DNA from: Streptomyces xylophagus
GTDB lineage: Bacteria; Actinomycetota; Actinomycetes; Streptomycetales; Streptomycetaceae
DNA: 64,000 bases
Assembly: GCF_000716435.1 (NCBI RefSeq)
Contig: NZ_JNWO01000023.1
Location: forward strand, 62,001-126,000
Reading direction: 5' to 3'
Part shown: positions 19,678-29,092 of the stretch, piece after piece
Layout: each line of letters begins with the position of its first letter
Numbering within the stretch: position 1 is the first letter of the stretch
Position numbers and translations under genes: made by a program
Notes under the pieces: model-generated
The model's database searches: none
What the model was told of the DNA's origin: nothing
Seen by the model: the letters and a program-made list of their open reading frames with translations, nothing else

Positions 19678-21672
19678 TCAACTGGCAGTTCTCGGAATCC
19701 TTTTCTCCCAAGTTCGGTGGAAGATCACCTCGCCGCCCTCGGTGCAAATCACCTCGTTAGAGGTAAGAAAGTCCGTTTCGTCGCAAGTAATCTCCGACCG
19801 CGTCCGCACGGTCGTGTCCCACCCCAGCTCCGGCCGATGCAGCCGGATCGACCAGTCGGACCGCGTACGGGCCGACAACGGGTCCGACTCGTCGATCGTG
19901 TACGTCTCCAGCGCGTCCTCGGTGAACTCGAGCCCGTCCGGATACACGCGCGTGCCGCCGTACCGGGGGTCCACCTCGAGTCGCCACTCGCCCTTCGCCA
20001 CATCCCGCACGACCAGCCGCTCGGGGCGCGGCTCGTCCAAGGTCGCCGGGAAGTTGACCCCGAGCGGTTCGGCCTCCTCGGGTTCCTCGAAACGAATGCC
20101 GGAGGTCAACTCCCGCTCCCGCACGGGGAGTTCGAGCGCGCTGCCCTCCGGGTCCAGCGTGAACCCCGCCGCCGACTCCGGCTGGGGCCAGATCCACGGC
20201 CAGTACGCCGACGACACCGCGAGCCGGATGCGATGCCCGGGTGGGAACGCGTGCCCGATGCTGTTCAGCTCGAAGGTCACGTCCTCGGTGGTACCCGGCG
20301 TCCACGGCACCGCCCGGTCCCGCCCGTGCCGCGCCGACAGGTTCAGCACACCCCGGGTGACCAGGGTCGAGGCGCCGTCGGGGGCCACATCACAGAGCCG
20401 GGCGATGACCTGCCCGCGCTCCACCTCACTCGTCAGCCGCAGCCGTACCCTCGGCCGCCCCAGCACCCACGTCTCGGCCGGCACCTCGAACTCGAAGCAC
20501 GCCGACCGCGCGTCCTCGTCCCGCTGGTCAGGCGGCAGGTCGGCGTCGTTCCCGAAGGGGAAGAAACGGCCCGCGTCCACACCGGTGTGCATGGGGGAGC
20601 GGACCAGCACGGGGGCACCCCGGAGGCCGTACGTCGTCGTCTTCACGTGGGGCGAGGGCCACGCGGGCTCGCCTACCCAGCGGCCGGGCAGCGTGTCGTA
20701 GACCGTGGCCGGGGGGTGCGAGTCGCTGACGTAGGCGCGCAGAAGGGGGTCGGCCATCACTCCCGTGTCGATGCCCTTGAGGTGCTGGTCCCACCAGCGG
20801 AGCGTCTCCTGGAGGAAGCCGATCGCGGGGCCCGGCGGCAGGCCCCGGTCCGGGTACTGGTGCGACCACGGGCCGATCAAGCCGCGCACGCGGTCCGGCG
20901 GGAGGTGTTCGACGAGCCGTAGGACCGTGTCGCGGTACGGGTCGTGCCAGCCGCCCACCGCCAGGACGGCCGCGCTGATCGCGCCGTAGTCCTCGCAGAC
21001 GCTGCCGTGGCGCCAGTAGTCGTCCCGGATCTGGTGGGCGAGCCAGGTGTGGATGAACGGGTCGATCTGTTCGAGGCGCTTGAGCCACATGTCGCGCCAG
21101 ACCAGGCCCGCGTACTCGGGGTCCGGCGGGCGGGCGACGAAGGCGAGCATGGTGGCCGCCCAGGCGTGCAGGTCGACCGCGAGGGCGGAACCTCCCATGT
21201 AGTGCACGTCGTTGTCGTAGCGGTCGTCCGTCGAGCAGACCGTGACGATCGCCTTGAGCGGCTCGGGTGCGAGGGCCGCGATCTGGAGGGAGTTGAAGCC
21301 GCCCCAGGAGATGCCGAACATGCCGACCTTGCCGGTGCACCAGGGCTGCGCGGCAAGCCAGTTGACGACTTCCACGCCGTCCGCGAGTTCCTGTGCGTCG
21401 TACTCGTCGCCGGGGGCACCCTCACTGTTGCCGTGCCCGCGCACGTCGACCCGGACGGAGGCGTAGCCGTGGCCCGCGTACCAGGGGTGGCGCTGGGCGT
21501 CCCGGGGCGCGGTCCAGTCGGTCAGGCGGTACGGGAGGTATTCGAGGAGCGCCGGTACGGGCTCCTCGGTCAACGGGCGCCACACGCGCGCGTAGAGGCG
21601 TGTTCCGTCCGGGAGAGGGATACGGAGGTCCTCGTGAGCCGTCTCGTAGGGGAAGGACGTACGGATGTGCAT
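19678..21672 (-). CDS. CocE/NonD family hydrolase (X-Pro dipeptidyl-peptidase-like)
   Basis: A 664-aa alpha/beta-hydrolase. The nucleophile elbow GISWGG places Ser at residue 122; acid and base are seen in VGGWHDPYRDT and GPWSHQYPD. The C-terminal PepX_C jelly-roll (EVERGQVIARLCDVAPDGAS, HAFPPGHRIRLAVSSAYWP) is complete. The family hydrolyses acyl esters or N-terminal X-Pro dipeptides. The POT transporter lies 18 bp upstream in the same direction, suggesting that imported peptides are its substrates. Confidence 0.9.
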   Translation of the reverse strand: MHIRTSFPYETAHEDLRIPLPDGTRLYARVWRPLTEEPVPALLEYLPYRLTDWTAPRDAQRHPWYAGHGYASVRVDVRGHGNSEGAPGDEYDAQELADGVEVVNWLAAQPWCTGKVGMFGISWGGFNSLQIAALAPEPLKAIVTVCSTDDRYDNDVHYMGGSALAVDLHAWAATMLAFVARPPDPEYAGLVWRDMWLKRLEQIDPFIHTWLAHQIRDDYWRHGSVCEDYGAISAAVLAVGGWHDPYRDTVLRLVEHLPPDRVRGLIGPWSHQYPDRGLPPGPAIGFLQETLRWWDQHLKGIDTGVMADPLLRAYVSDSHPPATVYDTLPGRWVGEPAWPSPHVKTTTYGLRGAPVLVRSPMHTGVDAGRFFPFGNDADLPPDQRDEDARSACFEFEVPAETWVLGRPRVRLRLTSEVERGQVIARLCDVAPDGASTLVTRGVLNLSARHGRDRAVPWTPGTTEDVTFELNSIGHAFPPGHRIRLAVSSAYWPWIWPQPESAAGFTLDPEGSALELPVRERELTSGIRFEEPEEAEPLGVNFPATLDEPRPERLVVRDVAKGEWRLEVDPRYGGTRVYPDGLEFTEDALETYTIDESDPLSARTRSDWSIRLHRPELGWDTTVRTRSEITCDETDFLTSNEVICTEGGEVIFHRTWEKRIPRTAS

Positions 21673-21690
21673 GAGCGGGACCCCCTTGGT

Positions 21691-23193
21691 TCAGTGGACC
21701 GGATGCATGGTGCGGCGCAGCCACGGCGCGGCGGCCATCACCGCGAGGCCCGCGGCCACCGCGATCGCGCCGTTGACGCCGAAGTAGGCCGGCTTGGAGA
21801 CGTCGTCGTAGAGCTTCACGGTCTGGGCCTGGATGCCGTTCGCGAGGGCGAGGGACAGGAACCAGAGGGACATGGTCTGGCTGGAGAAGGCGGCCGGGGC
21901 GAGCTTCGTGGTGGCGGACATGCCGGAGGTCTCCAGGAGGATGTCGCCGAGGCCGAGCAGGAAGTACGAACCGACGATCCACCAGGCCGACATCCGGTAG
22001 GCGTCGCCGCTGTGTCCGCTGGTCGGCAGGACCATCAGCAGGAAGGAGAGGCCGCCGAGGACGACGCCGATCGCGATCTTGTTGGAGGCGTGCGGCTGGC
22101 CGCGGCCCATGCGGACCCAGACCGCGGCGACCACGGGCGCGAGCCCGACCTCGAAGGCGCCGAGCGCGCTCGCGTACCAGCTCGCGGGGAAGTCGAAGCC
22201 GAGAATGGTCGTCTCGGCGTTCGACGCGGCCAGCAGCATCATCGTCGAATAGGCCTGGAAGAGAATGAAGTTGAAGACCGTGGAGGCCAGGAACAGCACG
22301 ATGTACGGGCGCAGTCGGCCGCGTTCCTCGGGGGTCACGCGCGGGCTCGTGAACATCACCGTGAAGAAGACGACGGGCGCGATGACCGAGATGACCGTGA
22401 GCAGGTCGACGAAGCGGCCCATCGTGAGCCACCCGGCGAGGGCCAGGCCGGTCGCGAGCACGGCGGCCACCAGGATGCCTGCGACGATCAGCCGGACCGC
22501 GCGGCGCAGCGCGTCCGGTGCGAGTGCGAACTCCGCGGTGTTCCTGCGACCGGCGAGGTGACGGCGGCCGGCGACGTACTGGACGAGGCCGAAGGTCATG
22601 CCGACCGCGGCGGCCGAGAAACCCCAGTGCCAGCCCTTGTGGTCGCCGAGCCAGCCGGTGATCAGCGGGCCCGCGAAGGCGCCGATGTTGATGGCCATGT
22701 AGTAGAGCGCGAAACCGGCGTCACGGCGGTCGTCGTCGGTGCGGTACAGCTTGCCGACCATGGTGGCCACGTTGGGCTTGAGCAGGCCGGTGCCGGCGCT
22801 GATCAGGCCGAGGCCGACCCAGGTCATCGTGGAGGTCGGGACCGCCATCGCGTAGTGCCCGCAGGCGATGAGGATGCCGCCCCACAGCACCGCGCGGAAC
22901 GAGCCGAGGATGCGGTCGGCGAGCCAGCCGCCCGCGACCGAGACGAGATAGACCAGCGTTCCGTAGGCTGCGGACACGGACGCGGCCGTTCCGGACGACA
23001 TGCCCATGCCGCCGTGCGCGACCGAATCCGCGAAGTAGAGGACGAGGATGGCCTGCATGCCGAGGAACGAGAAGCGCTCCCAGACCTCCAGACCGGAGAG
23101 CGTGAGCAGGCCCTTGGGCTGGCCGAAGAAGGCGTGGTCGTCCGCGGGAGGCGGCTCGTTGTCGGGCTCGGCTTCCAGTGCGGTTCGGGACAC
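21691..23193 (-). CDS. POT/PTR family proton-coupled peptide transporter
   Basis: A 500-aa integral membrane di/tripeptide importer driven by protons. The N-terminal EVWERFSF supplies the ExxER proton-coupling motif, and GLLKPNVATMVGKLY with FALYYMAINIGAFAGPL matches the PTR2 signatures. About 14 membrane segments are present. GTG at 23193 is the start; GTG-initiated genes are common here. It is followed by the hydrolase gene in one probable operon. Confidence 0.93.
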   Translation of the reverse strand: MSRTALEAEPDNEPPPADDHAFFGQPKGLLTLSGLEVWERFSFLGMQAILVLYFADSVAHGGMGMSSGTAASVSAAYGTLVYLVSVAGGWLADRILGSFRAVLWGGILIACGHYAMAVPTSTMTWVGLGLISAGTGLLKPNVATMVGKLYRTDDDRRDAGFALYYMAINIGAFAGPLITGWLGDHKGWHWGFSAAAVGMTFGLVQYVAGRRHLAGRRNTAEFALAPDALRRAVRLIVAGILVAAVLATGLALAGWLTMGRFVDLLTVISVIAPVVFFTVMFTSPRVTPEERGRLRPYIVLFLASTVFNFILFQAYSTMMLLAASNAETTILGFDFPASWYASALGAFEVGLAPVVAAVWVRMGRGQPHASNKIAIGVVLGGLSFLLMVLPTSGHSGDAYRMSAWWIVGSYFLLGLGDILLETSGMSATTKLAPAAFSSQTMSLWFLSLALANGIQAQTVKLYDDVSKPAYFGVNGAIAVAAGLAVMAAAPWLRRTMHPVH

Positions 23194-23402
23194 GATCCAC
23201 TACTTCCGCGTAAGTCGACAAATGTCCGTTCTTATCAGTTGATCAAAAACATACCGGTCGTGATCCGATACCGCCTGGCCTGGACTGGGGTGGGTGGCAC
23301 CGGTGATCGAAAGCCGACCGGATACGCTGACTTGAGTGATGGCAGCGACCTATCGACAATCCGTGTGACCGCCCAGGGACACCAGCAGACAGGAGACCCC
23401 TC

Positions 23403-24413
23403 GTGACCGTCGTCGGGCCGTTCGGGCTGAGCGTGCGGGACCAGGCTCTGGAAGCCGATGTCCAGGCCGGAATGGCGGCCGTCGAGGAGGGTCTGCTCGA
23501 AGCCACCAAGAGCGAGGTCCCCTTCATCACGGAAGCCGCCCAGCACCTCGTGCGCGCGGGCGGGAAGCGCTTCAGGCCGCTCCTCGTCATGCTCGCCGCC
23601 CAGTTCGGCGATCCGTACGCGCCGGGTGTCGTGCCCTCGGCCGTCGTCGTCGAGCTGACCCACCTCGCCACGCTGTACCACGACGACGTGATGGACGAGG
23701 CGGCCGTGCGCCGGGGCGTGGACAGCGCCAACACCCGCTGGGGCAACTCGGTCGCGGTCCTCACCGGCGACTTTCTCTTCGCGCGCGCGTCGCACACTCT
23801 GGCCGACCTCGGCCCCGAAGCGGTGCGCGTGCAGGCAGAGGCGTTCGAACGGCTGGTCACCGGCCAGATCCTGGAGACGGCCGGCCCGTCCGACGGGCGC
23901 GACCCGGTCGAGCACTACCTCGACGTGCTCGGCGGCAAGACCGGCTCCCTGGTCGCGGTGGCGTGCCGCTTCGGCTCGATGATGGCCGGCTGCGACGACA
24001 CGGTCGTGGACGTCCTCACCCAGTACGGCGAGCGGCTCGGCGTCGCCTTCCAACTCGCCGACGACGTCCTGGACATCGCCTCCGACGGCCACGAGTCCGG
24101 CAAGACCCCGGGCACGGACCTGCGCGAGGGCATCCCCACGCTGCCGGTGCTGCGGCTGAGGGAGCGGGCGGAGCGTCTCGGCCTCGCCGAGGACATCGCC
24201 CTGTGCGAGCTCCTCGACTCCGACCTCACGGACGACGCCCGCCTCGCCGAGGCCCTCTCCCGCCTCCGCACCCACCCCGCCCTGGAACAGGCCCGCCGCG
24301 ACACCGTCCGCTACGCGGAGGACGCCCGCGCGGCCCTGGCCCCCCTCCCCGAGTGCGACGCGAAGGTCGCCCTCCTGGAGATGTGCGACGCGGTGGTGCA
24401 CCGCGCGGGCTGA
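23403..24413 (+). CDS. Long-chain polyprenyl diphosphate synthase
   Basis: A trans-isoprenyl diphosphate synthase that extends allylic diphosphates with IPP, probably making the menaquinone side chain. The 336-aa protein has GGKRFRPLL, the first Asp-rich motif DDVMDE (94-99), GDFLFARA, KTGSLVAVACRFG and the second Asp-rich motif FQLADDVLD (DDVLD at 220-224). Product length cannot be read from the sequence with confidence. GTG at 23403 is the start. It converges on the lipoprotein gene with a 6-bp gap. Confidence 0.93.
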   Translation: MTVVGPFGLSVRDQALEADVQAGMAAVEEGLLEATKSEVPFITEAAQHLVRAGGKRFRPLLVMLAAQFGDPYAPGVVPSAVVVELTHLATLYHDDVMDEAAVRRGVDSANTRWGNSVAVLTGDFLFARASHTLADLGPEAVRVQAEAFERLVTGQILETAGPSDGRDPVEHYLDVLGGKTGSLVAVACRFGSMMAGCDDTVVDVLTQYGERLGVAFQLADDVLDIASDGHESGKTPGTDLREGIPTLPVLRLRERAERLGLAEDIALCELLDSDLTDDARLAEALSRLRTHPALEQARRDTVRYAEDARAALAPLPECDAKVALLEMCDAVVHRAG

Positions 24414-24419
24414 GGCCGG

Positions 24420-24944
24420 TCAGTAGCCGCTGCCTCCGGTGCTGGAGGCAGCGGCGGTCGCGGCCTTCGCTCCGGTGGGCGTCACCGCCCACCAGGTGCC
24501 GTCCACGCCCTGGCCGTAGGCCTCCTTGGGCTCGTCGTCCTTGGCGTACCGGTAGAGGGGCCAGCCGGCCAGGGTGAGCTGGGAGGCCCCGTCGGAGCGC
24601 TTCACCGTCGAGACGAGGCTCTTGTCGATGCCCTTGACGGTGACGGAGCCCTTGGCGGTCGCGGCGGGCCAGACCACCGCACAGGTGCCGTAGCAGCTGA
24701 CCTTCGTCGGATGCGCGGAGTCCGCGTCGAAGCGGTAGAGGACGTACCCCTTGCTGTCGGTGACGACGGTGCCCACCTTGTCGACCTTGGCGGTCATGAG
24801 GGTCGTCGACGTGGTGACGGCGGCCGGTGTGCCGGCCGAGCCGTCACTTCCACCGCTGCCGCTGCTTCCGCATCCGGCGAGGGTGAGTGTCAGGATCGCG
24901 GCGCCCGTTGCCGCGTATCCGGTGAGGTGCTGGGTGGCGTGCAT
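24420..24944 (-). CDS. Secreted-repeat lipoprotein (COG4315 type)
   Basis: A 174-aa lipoprotein with lipobox TLAGC and a Ser/Gly linker. Two copies of the DUF/COG4315 beta repeat follow (LMTAKVDKVGTVVTDSKGYVLYRFDADS...CYGTCAVVWPA and STVKRSDGASQLTLAGWPLYRYAKDDEPKEAYGQGVDGTWWAV). The paired Cys in CYGTC are conserved. The function of the family is unknown; in some species it sits near redox genes. It is monocistronic here. Confidence 0.88.
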   Translation of the reverse strand: MHATQHLTGYAATGAAILTLTLAGCGSSGSGGSDGSAGTPAAVTTSTTLMTAKVDKVGTVVTDSKGYVLYRFDADSAHPTKVSCYGTCAVVWPAATAKGSVTVKGIDKSLVSTVKRSDGASQLTLAGWPLYRYAKDDEPKEAYGQGVDGTWWAVTPTGAKAATAAASSTGGSGY

Positions 24945-25257
24945 GGCGACCCCTTCGGTCGATGCGGTGTGCTGCCACCCATATGTACGGATTCGAGACG
25001 GTTTCTACTCGATGCCGGTCAACTGCCTTGTGCGGGCGCCCCCTTCCCCTAGGGGTTCGGGGAGGCGCCGCCTCCGTGTGTCATACCCCAGGTGTACGCG
25101 GAGTTGGCTCCCGGGTCTGACGCTTATCCCTCGCCGATTTGGTCAGATGGAGAACACGGAAATCACCACTCCTCACCGATTCGGGTGAGAATGGCGGCAC
25201 AGGGTGGGACGTGCAGAGGACGGACTGGCCGCCGCCGACGACGGAGGTAAGGCAGAC
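24945..25257. other. Divergent intergenic region, no gene seen
   Basis: This 313-bp region separates the lipoprotein gene (leftward) from the LolA-like gene (rightward) and must contain both promoters. I found no convincing ORF, RNA or strong inverted repeat beyond a GGAGG ribosome site at the right end. Confidence 0.5.
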
Positions 25258-26484
25258 ATGGCACCGTACGAAACCGACGACAGCACGGACACCGGAGAGC
25301 GCGACGAGCTCCGGGCCGGGCGGCGCAGGGCGGCGCGGTACATCGTCCCGGTCACCGTGGTGGGGGTGGCGGCGGCGACCATCGGACTGGTCCCCGCGCT
25401 CGCCGACTCCGGCGACCCGAATCTCCCGAAGATCACCGCACAGCAGCTCATCGACAAGGTCGCCAAGTCGGACGTCCAGCAGCTGTCCGGCACCGTGAAG
25501 ATCAGCACCGACCTGGGCCTGCCCGACCTCGGCGGCCTGGAGAGCAGCATGCTGTCCGGCGCCACGAAGTCCGGCGACGGCTCCTCGGCCGACCCCACCG
25601 CCAAGCTCACCGAGCTGGCCACCGGCACCCACACCCTGCGCGTCGCGGCCGACGGCCCCGACAAGCAGAAGGTCTCCCTCCTGGAGAACGCGGCGGAGTA
25701 CAGCCTCATCCACAACGGCAAGGACGTGTGGGGCTACGACAGCCAGTCGAACGAGGTCTACCACGGCACCACCGCCGCCGACTCCTCGAAGAGCGACGAG
25801 ACCAGGGCCACGCCCAAGGGCCTCACCGACGAGGCGCTGAAGTCGGTCGACGACACCACCTCGGTCACCGTCGACGGCACCGAGCACGTGGCCGGCCGCG
25901 ACGCCTACAAGCTGCTGATCAAGCCCAAGCAGTCCGGTACGACGGTCGGCGCGATCAGCATCGCGGTGGACGCGAAGACCGGCCTGCCGCTCAAGTTCAC
26001 GCTCACCCCGGCGAGCGGCGGCGCGGCCGTCGTCGACGTCGGCTTCACCCAGCTCAGCCTCGCCAAGCCGGCCGCCTCGACGTTCGACTTCAAGGTGCCC
26101 AAGGGCGCGAAGGTCACCACGGAGGACAGCGCGAAGAAGGCCACTCCGGACCACTCCGCCCCGTTCGGCAAGAACGACAAGACGGATAAGACGGACAAGG
26201 GTCTCGGCAAGGGCGCCGACGATCCCACGGTCCTCGGCAAGGGCTGGAACTCCATCGCCGTCCTCGAGACCGGCGGCCAGGGCATCCCGTCCGGCTCCTC
26301 GTCCGGCGGCGGAGACCTCGGCGGCTTCCTCAGCTCGCTCGGCGACCAGGTGAAGGGCTCGTTCGGCTCGGGCACGGTCTACTCGACCCGGCTGATCAAC
26401 GCCCTGGTCACCGACGACGGCAAGGTGTACGTCGGCGCGGTCACCAAGAGCGCGCTGGTGAAGGCGGCCGACGCCGCGAAGTAG
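25258..26484 (+). CDS. Membrane-anchored LolA-like (DUF2092/RseB-type) protein
   Basis: A 408-aa protein with a cytoplasmic, charged N-terminus, one membrane segment (YIVPVTVVGVAAATIGLVPALA) and a large extracytoplasmic domain. The fold is read from alternating strands: QQLSGTVKISTDLG, THTLRVAADGPDKQKVSLLE, YSLIHNGKDVWGYDSQSNEVYHG, RDAYKLLIKPK, AISIAVDAKTGLPLKFTLTP. This pattern is that of LolA/RseB-like lipid-binding domains. ATG at 25258 follows GGAGG. The ABC exporter genes begin 37 bp downstream, so it may hand a lipid-like ligand to or from that transporter; that is inference. Confidence 0.8.
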   Translation: MAPYETDDSTDTGERDELRAGRRRAARYIVPVTVVGVAAATIGLVPALADSGDPNLPKITAQQLIDKVAKSDVQQLSGTVKISTDLGLPDLGGLESSMLSGATKSGDGSSADPTAKLTELATGTHTLRVAADGPDKQKVSLLENAAEYSLIHNGKDVWGYDSQSNEVYHGTTAADSSKSDETRATPKGLTDEALKSVDDTTSVTVDGTEHVAGRDAYKLLIKPKQSGTTVGAISIAVDAKTGLPLKFTLTPASGGAAVVDVGFTQLSLAKPAASTFDFKVPKGAKVTTEDSAKKATPDHSAPFGKNDKTDKTDKGLGKGADDPTVLGKGWNSIAVLETGGQGIPSGSSSGGGDLGGFLSSLGDQVKGSFGSGTVYSTRLINALVTDDGKVYVGAVTKSALVKAADAAK

Positions 26485-26521
26485 ACAAGTACCGTACGGA
26501 GACCGGGAATTGAGGGAGCCG

Positions 26522-27505
26522 ATGGACGAACTGTCCGCCACGGAGCCGGAACCACGGCAGGTGGTGGACGCGGGTGACGGCGTCATCGCCACCCGCGGAC
26601 TCACCAAGCGCTTCCGCGGCGGACAGCTCGCCGTGGACGGTCTCGACCTGACCGTCCCGGCGGACAGCGTCTTCGGCTTCCTCGGCCCGAACGGCTCCGG
26701 CAAGACCACCACCATCCGCATGCTGATGGGCCTCATCGAACCCACCTCCGGCACGGCCCGCGTCCTGGGCCGCCCCATGCCGAGATCCGTCCGCACGGTC
26801 CTCCCGCACGTCGGCGCCCTGATCGAGGGCCCCGCCCTGTACGGCTTCCTCTCCGGCCGCGACAACCTCCTGCGCTACGACGCCGCCGACCCGACCGCCG
26901 ACCCACGCACCCGGCGGACCCGCGTCGCCGCCGCCCTCGACCGGGTGGGTCTGACGGCGGCCGCCGGCAAGAAGGCCAAGGCGTACTCCCTGGGCATGAA
27001 GCAGCGGCTGGGCCTCGCCTCCGCACTGCTCCAGCCCCGCGACCTGCTCGTCCTGGACGAGCCGACGAACGGCCTCGACCCGCAGGGCATGCGCGAAATC
27101 CGTTCCCTGATCCGGGAGTTGGCGTCCGACGGCACGACGGTCTTCCTCTCCTCCCACCTCCTCGACGAGATCGAGCAGGTCTGCACCCACGCGGCGGTGA
27201 TGGCCCAGGGCAAGCTGATCACCCAGGGTTCGGTCGCCGAGCTGGCGGCGGGCACGAGAGGCCGGCTGTTCGTGACGACGCCCGACACGGGGGACGCGGC
27301 ACGGGTACTGAAGGAACAGGGGCTGGCCGACGTGGTCGTAGCCGAGGAACGGGTGACGGCCGAGCCGCCGGACCGTGAACTGGCCGAGCTGAACGCGGCG
27401 TTGGTGACCGCCGGAGTCCGCGTCCGCGGCTTCGGGGTCGAACGGGCCTCGCTGGAGGACGCGTTCGTGGCGCTCACGGGGGAGGGCTTCGATGTCGCAG
27501 GCTGA
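26522..27505 (+). CDS. ABC exporter ATP-binding subunit
   Basis: A 327-aa ABC ATPase: Walker A GPNGSGKTT, signature YSLGMKQRLGLA, Walker B LLVLDEPTNGLDPQG, H-loop SSHLLDE. The C-terminal accessory domain (RVRGFGVERASLEDAFVALTGEGFD) is of the DrrA/CcmA-like type. ATG at 26522 follows GAGGGAG. It overlaps the permease gene by 14 bp. The cargo is unknown. Confidence 0.92.
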   Translation: MDELSATEPEPRQVVDAGDGVIATRGLTKRFRGGQLAVDGLDLTVPADSVFGFLGPNGSGKTTTIRMLMGLIEPTSGTARVLGRPMPRSVRTVLPHVGALIEGPALYGFLSGRDNLLRYDAADPTADPRTRRTRVAAALDRVGLTAAAGKKAKAYSLGMKQRLGLASALLQPRDLLVLDEPTNGLDPQGMREIRSLIRELASDGTTVFLSSHLLDEIEQVCTHAAVMAQGKLITQGSVAELAAGTRGRLFVTTPDTGDAARVLKEQGLADVVVAEERVTAEPPDRELAELNAALVTAGVRVRGFGVERASLEDAFVALTGEGFDVAG

Positions 27506-28364
27506 AGTACTCCGCAGAGTCAGCCCGTTGTGGACCTTCGGACTGCTGCGCAGCGAGCTGGTGACCACCTTCCGCCGCTGGCGCACGCTCGCGCTGCTCG
27601 GTGTGCTGGCCGCCGTGCCGATCCTGGTCGGTATCGCGGTCAAGCTGGAGACGCAGGACGGGGCGGGGCCCGGGCGCGGGGACGGCGGCGGAGGACCGGC
27701 GTTCATCGCGCAGATCACCAACAACGGCCTGTTCCTGGTGTTCACGGCACTCGCCGCGACCCTCCCCTTCTTCCTCCCCATGGCCATCGGCGTCGTCGCG
27801 GGCGACGCGATCGCGGGCGAGGCGAGCGGCGGCACCCTGCGCTACCTCCTGGTGGCCCCGGCCGGCCGCACCCGCCTGCTGCTCACCAAGTACGCGACGG
27901 TGATGACGTTCTGCGTGGTGGCGACCCTGGTCGTGGCGCTCTCGGCGCTGACGGTCGGGGCGTTGCTGTTCCCCCTGGGTGACCTGACGACGATCTCCGG
28001 CACCCAGATCAGCTTCACGGAAGGCCTGGGCCGGGCGCTGCTGATCGCGCTGGTGGTGGCCGCGTCACTGACCGGCATAGCGGCCCTGGGCCTGTTCATC
28101 TCGACGATGACGAGCAGCGGCATCGCGGCGATGGCGACGACCGTGGGCCTGCTGATCACCGTCCAGATCCTCGACCAGATCCCCCAACTGCACGCGCTCC
28201 AGCCGTACTTCTTCTCCCACTACTGGCTGTCCTTCGCCGACCTCATGCGCGAACCGGTCTACTGGGACGACCTGGTGAAGAACCTCGGTTTGCAGGCCCT
28301 GTACGTGGCGGTGTTCGGGTCGGCGGCATGGGCGAGGTTCACGGCGAAGGACATCACGGCGTAG
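27492..28364 (+). CDS. ABC exporter permease subunit (ABC-2 type)
   Basis: A 290-aa membrane protein with about six helices and the ABC-2 pattern (an extracytoplasmic loop after the first helix, GDAIAGEASGGTLRYLLVAPAGRTRLLLTKY). It is coupled to the ATPase gene and ends 22 bp before the convergent flavodoxin-like gene. With the LolA-like gene it forms a three-gene unit. Confidence 0.9.
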   Translation: MSQAEVLRRVSPLWTFGLLRSELVTTFRRWRTLALLGVLAAVPILVGIAVKLETQDGAGPGRGDGGGGPAFIAQITNNGLFLVFTALAATLPFFLPMAIGVVAGDAIAGEASGGTLRYLLVAPAGRTRLLLTKYATVMTFCVVATLVVALSALTVGALLFPLGDLTTISGTQISFTEGLGRALLIALVVAASLTGIAALGLFISTMTSSGIAAMATTVGLLITVQILDQIPQLHALQPYFFSHYWLSFADLMREPVYWDDLVKNLGLQALYVAVFGSAAWARFTAKDITA

Positions 28365-28386
28365 GACAGCACGGCGTAGGGATCGC

Positions 28387-28974
28387 TCAGTTTCCGGGCT
28401 CGTGCGGGAAGCGGGCGAGAGCGGGTTCCTGCGCGAAGAACGTCTTCGCGCGGGACAGCGCCCGCGAGTCCTTCAGTACGTCGCCGCGTGCGCTGCCGTT
28501 GCCGAGCAGGACCCCGCCGAAGCGCATCTTCATGTACGCGGCCGAGTTGTTGAGCGAGCCGATCACCGGGTCGGCGACCGCCTCTTCCTCTTCGGCGAGG
28601 ACGGAGACGCCCCAGAGGGTGCGGTCGGCCAGCGTCGCCTTGAAGTCGGCGCCGGGGACGCGCAGCCAGTCGGACCAGTAGTCCAGGTAGCGCTTGGTGA
28701 GGCCGGAGAGCGAGTACCAGTAGACCGGCGAGGCGATCACGATGTCCGTCGCGGCCAGGGTGGCGTCGAGGAGCTGCTGGACGTTCTCGTTCATGGGCGC
28801 CCGGACGGGACCGTCGTGCCGGATGTCCACGAAGTCGGGGAGCGGGTGGTCGGCGAGGCGTATCCACTGCTGCTCGACGTCCGAGGGGAGCTGTTCGGCG
28901 GCCCGGCGGGCGAGGAGCTCGGTGTTGCCCTCGGTGCGGGCGCTGCCCAGCACGAAGAGGAAACGGCGGGTCAT
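28387..28974 (-). CDS. NAD(P)H-dependent flavin oxidoreductase (flavodoxin-like)
   Basis: A 195-aa FMN-dependent reductase of the NADPH-FMN_red/flavodoxin-2 group. Signs are FLFVLGSARTEGNTELLARRA (phosphate loop), ADIVIASPVYWYSLSGLTKRYLDYW-like ATDIVIASPVYWYSLSGL and the GVSVLAEEE region. ATG at 28974 is chosen because the conserved N-terminus starts there; an upstream ATG lacks support. A soluble quinone/azo or NADPH:FMN reductase is likely. Confidence 0.87.
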   Translation of the reverse strand: MTRRFLFVLGSARTEGNTELLARRAAEQLPSDVEQQWIRLADHPLPDFVDIRHDGPVRAPMNENVQQLLDATLAATDIVIASPVYWYSLSGLTKRYLDYWSDWLRVPGADFKATLADRTLWGVSVLAEEEEAVADPVIGSLNNSAAYMKMRFGGVLLGNGSARGDVLKDSRALSRAKTFFAQEPALARFPHEPGN

Positions 28975-29092
28975 GGGTCCCCCAGGTTCAGTCAGGTTTG
29001 ATCGGCGCGCGGTGATTACAAGCATCTGCATTATATGCGCGCGCAATCATCTGTCCATGGGGTGCCTGGTCAGGGGATCTGTGCGTGGGGCG

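Noticed and set aside
20944..23406. 820-codon plus-strand frame opposite the hydrolase and POT genes
   Set aside because: Shadow of conserved genes.
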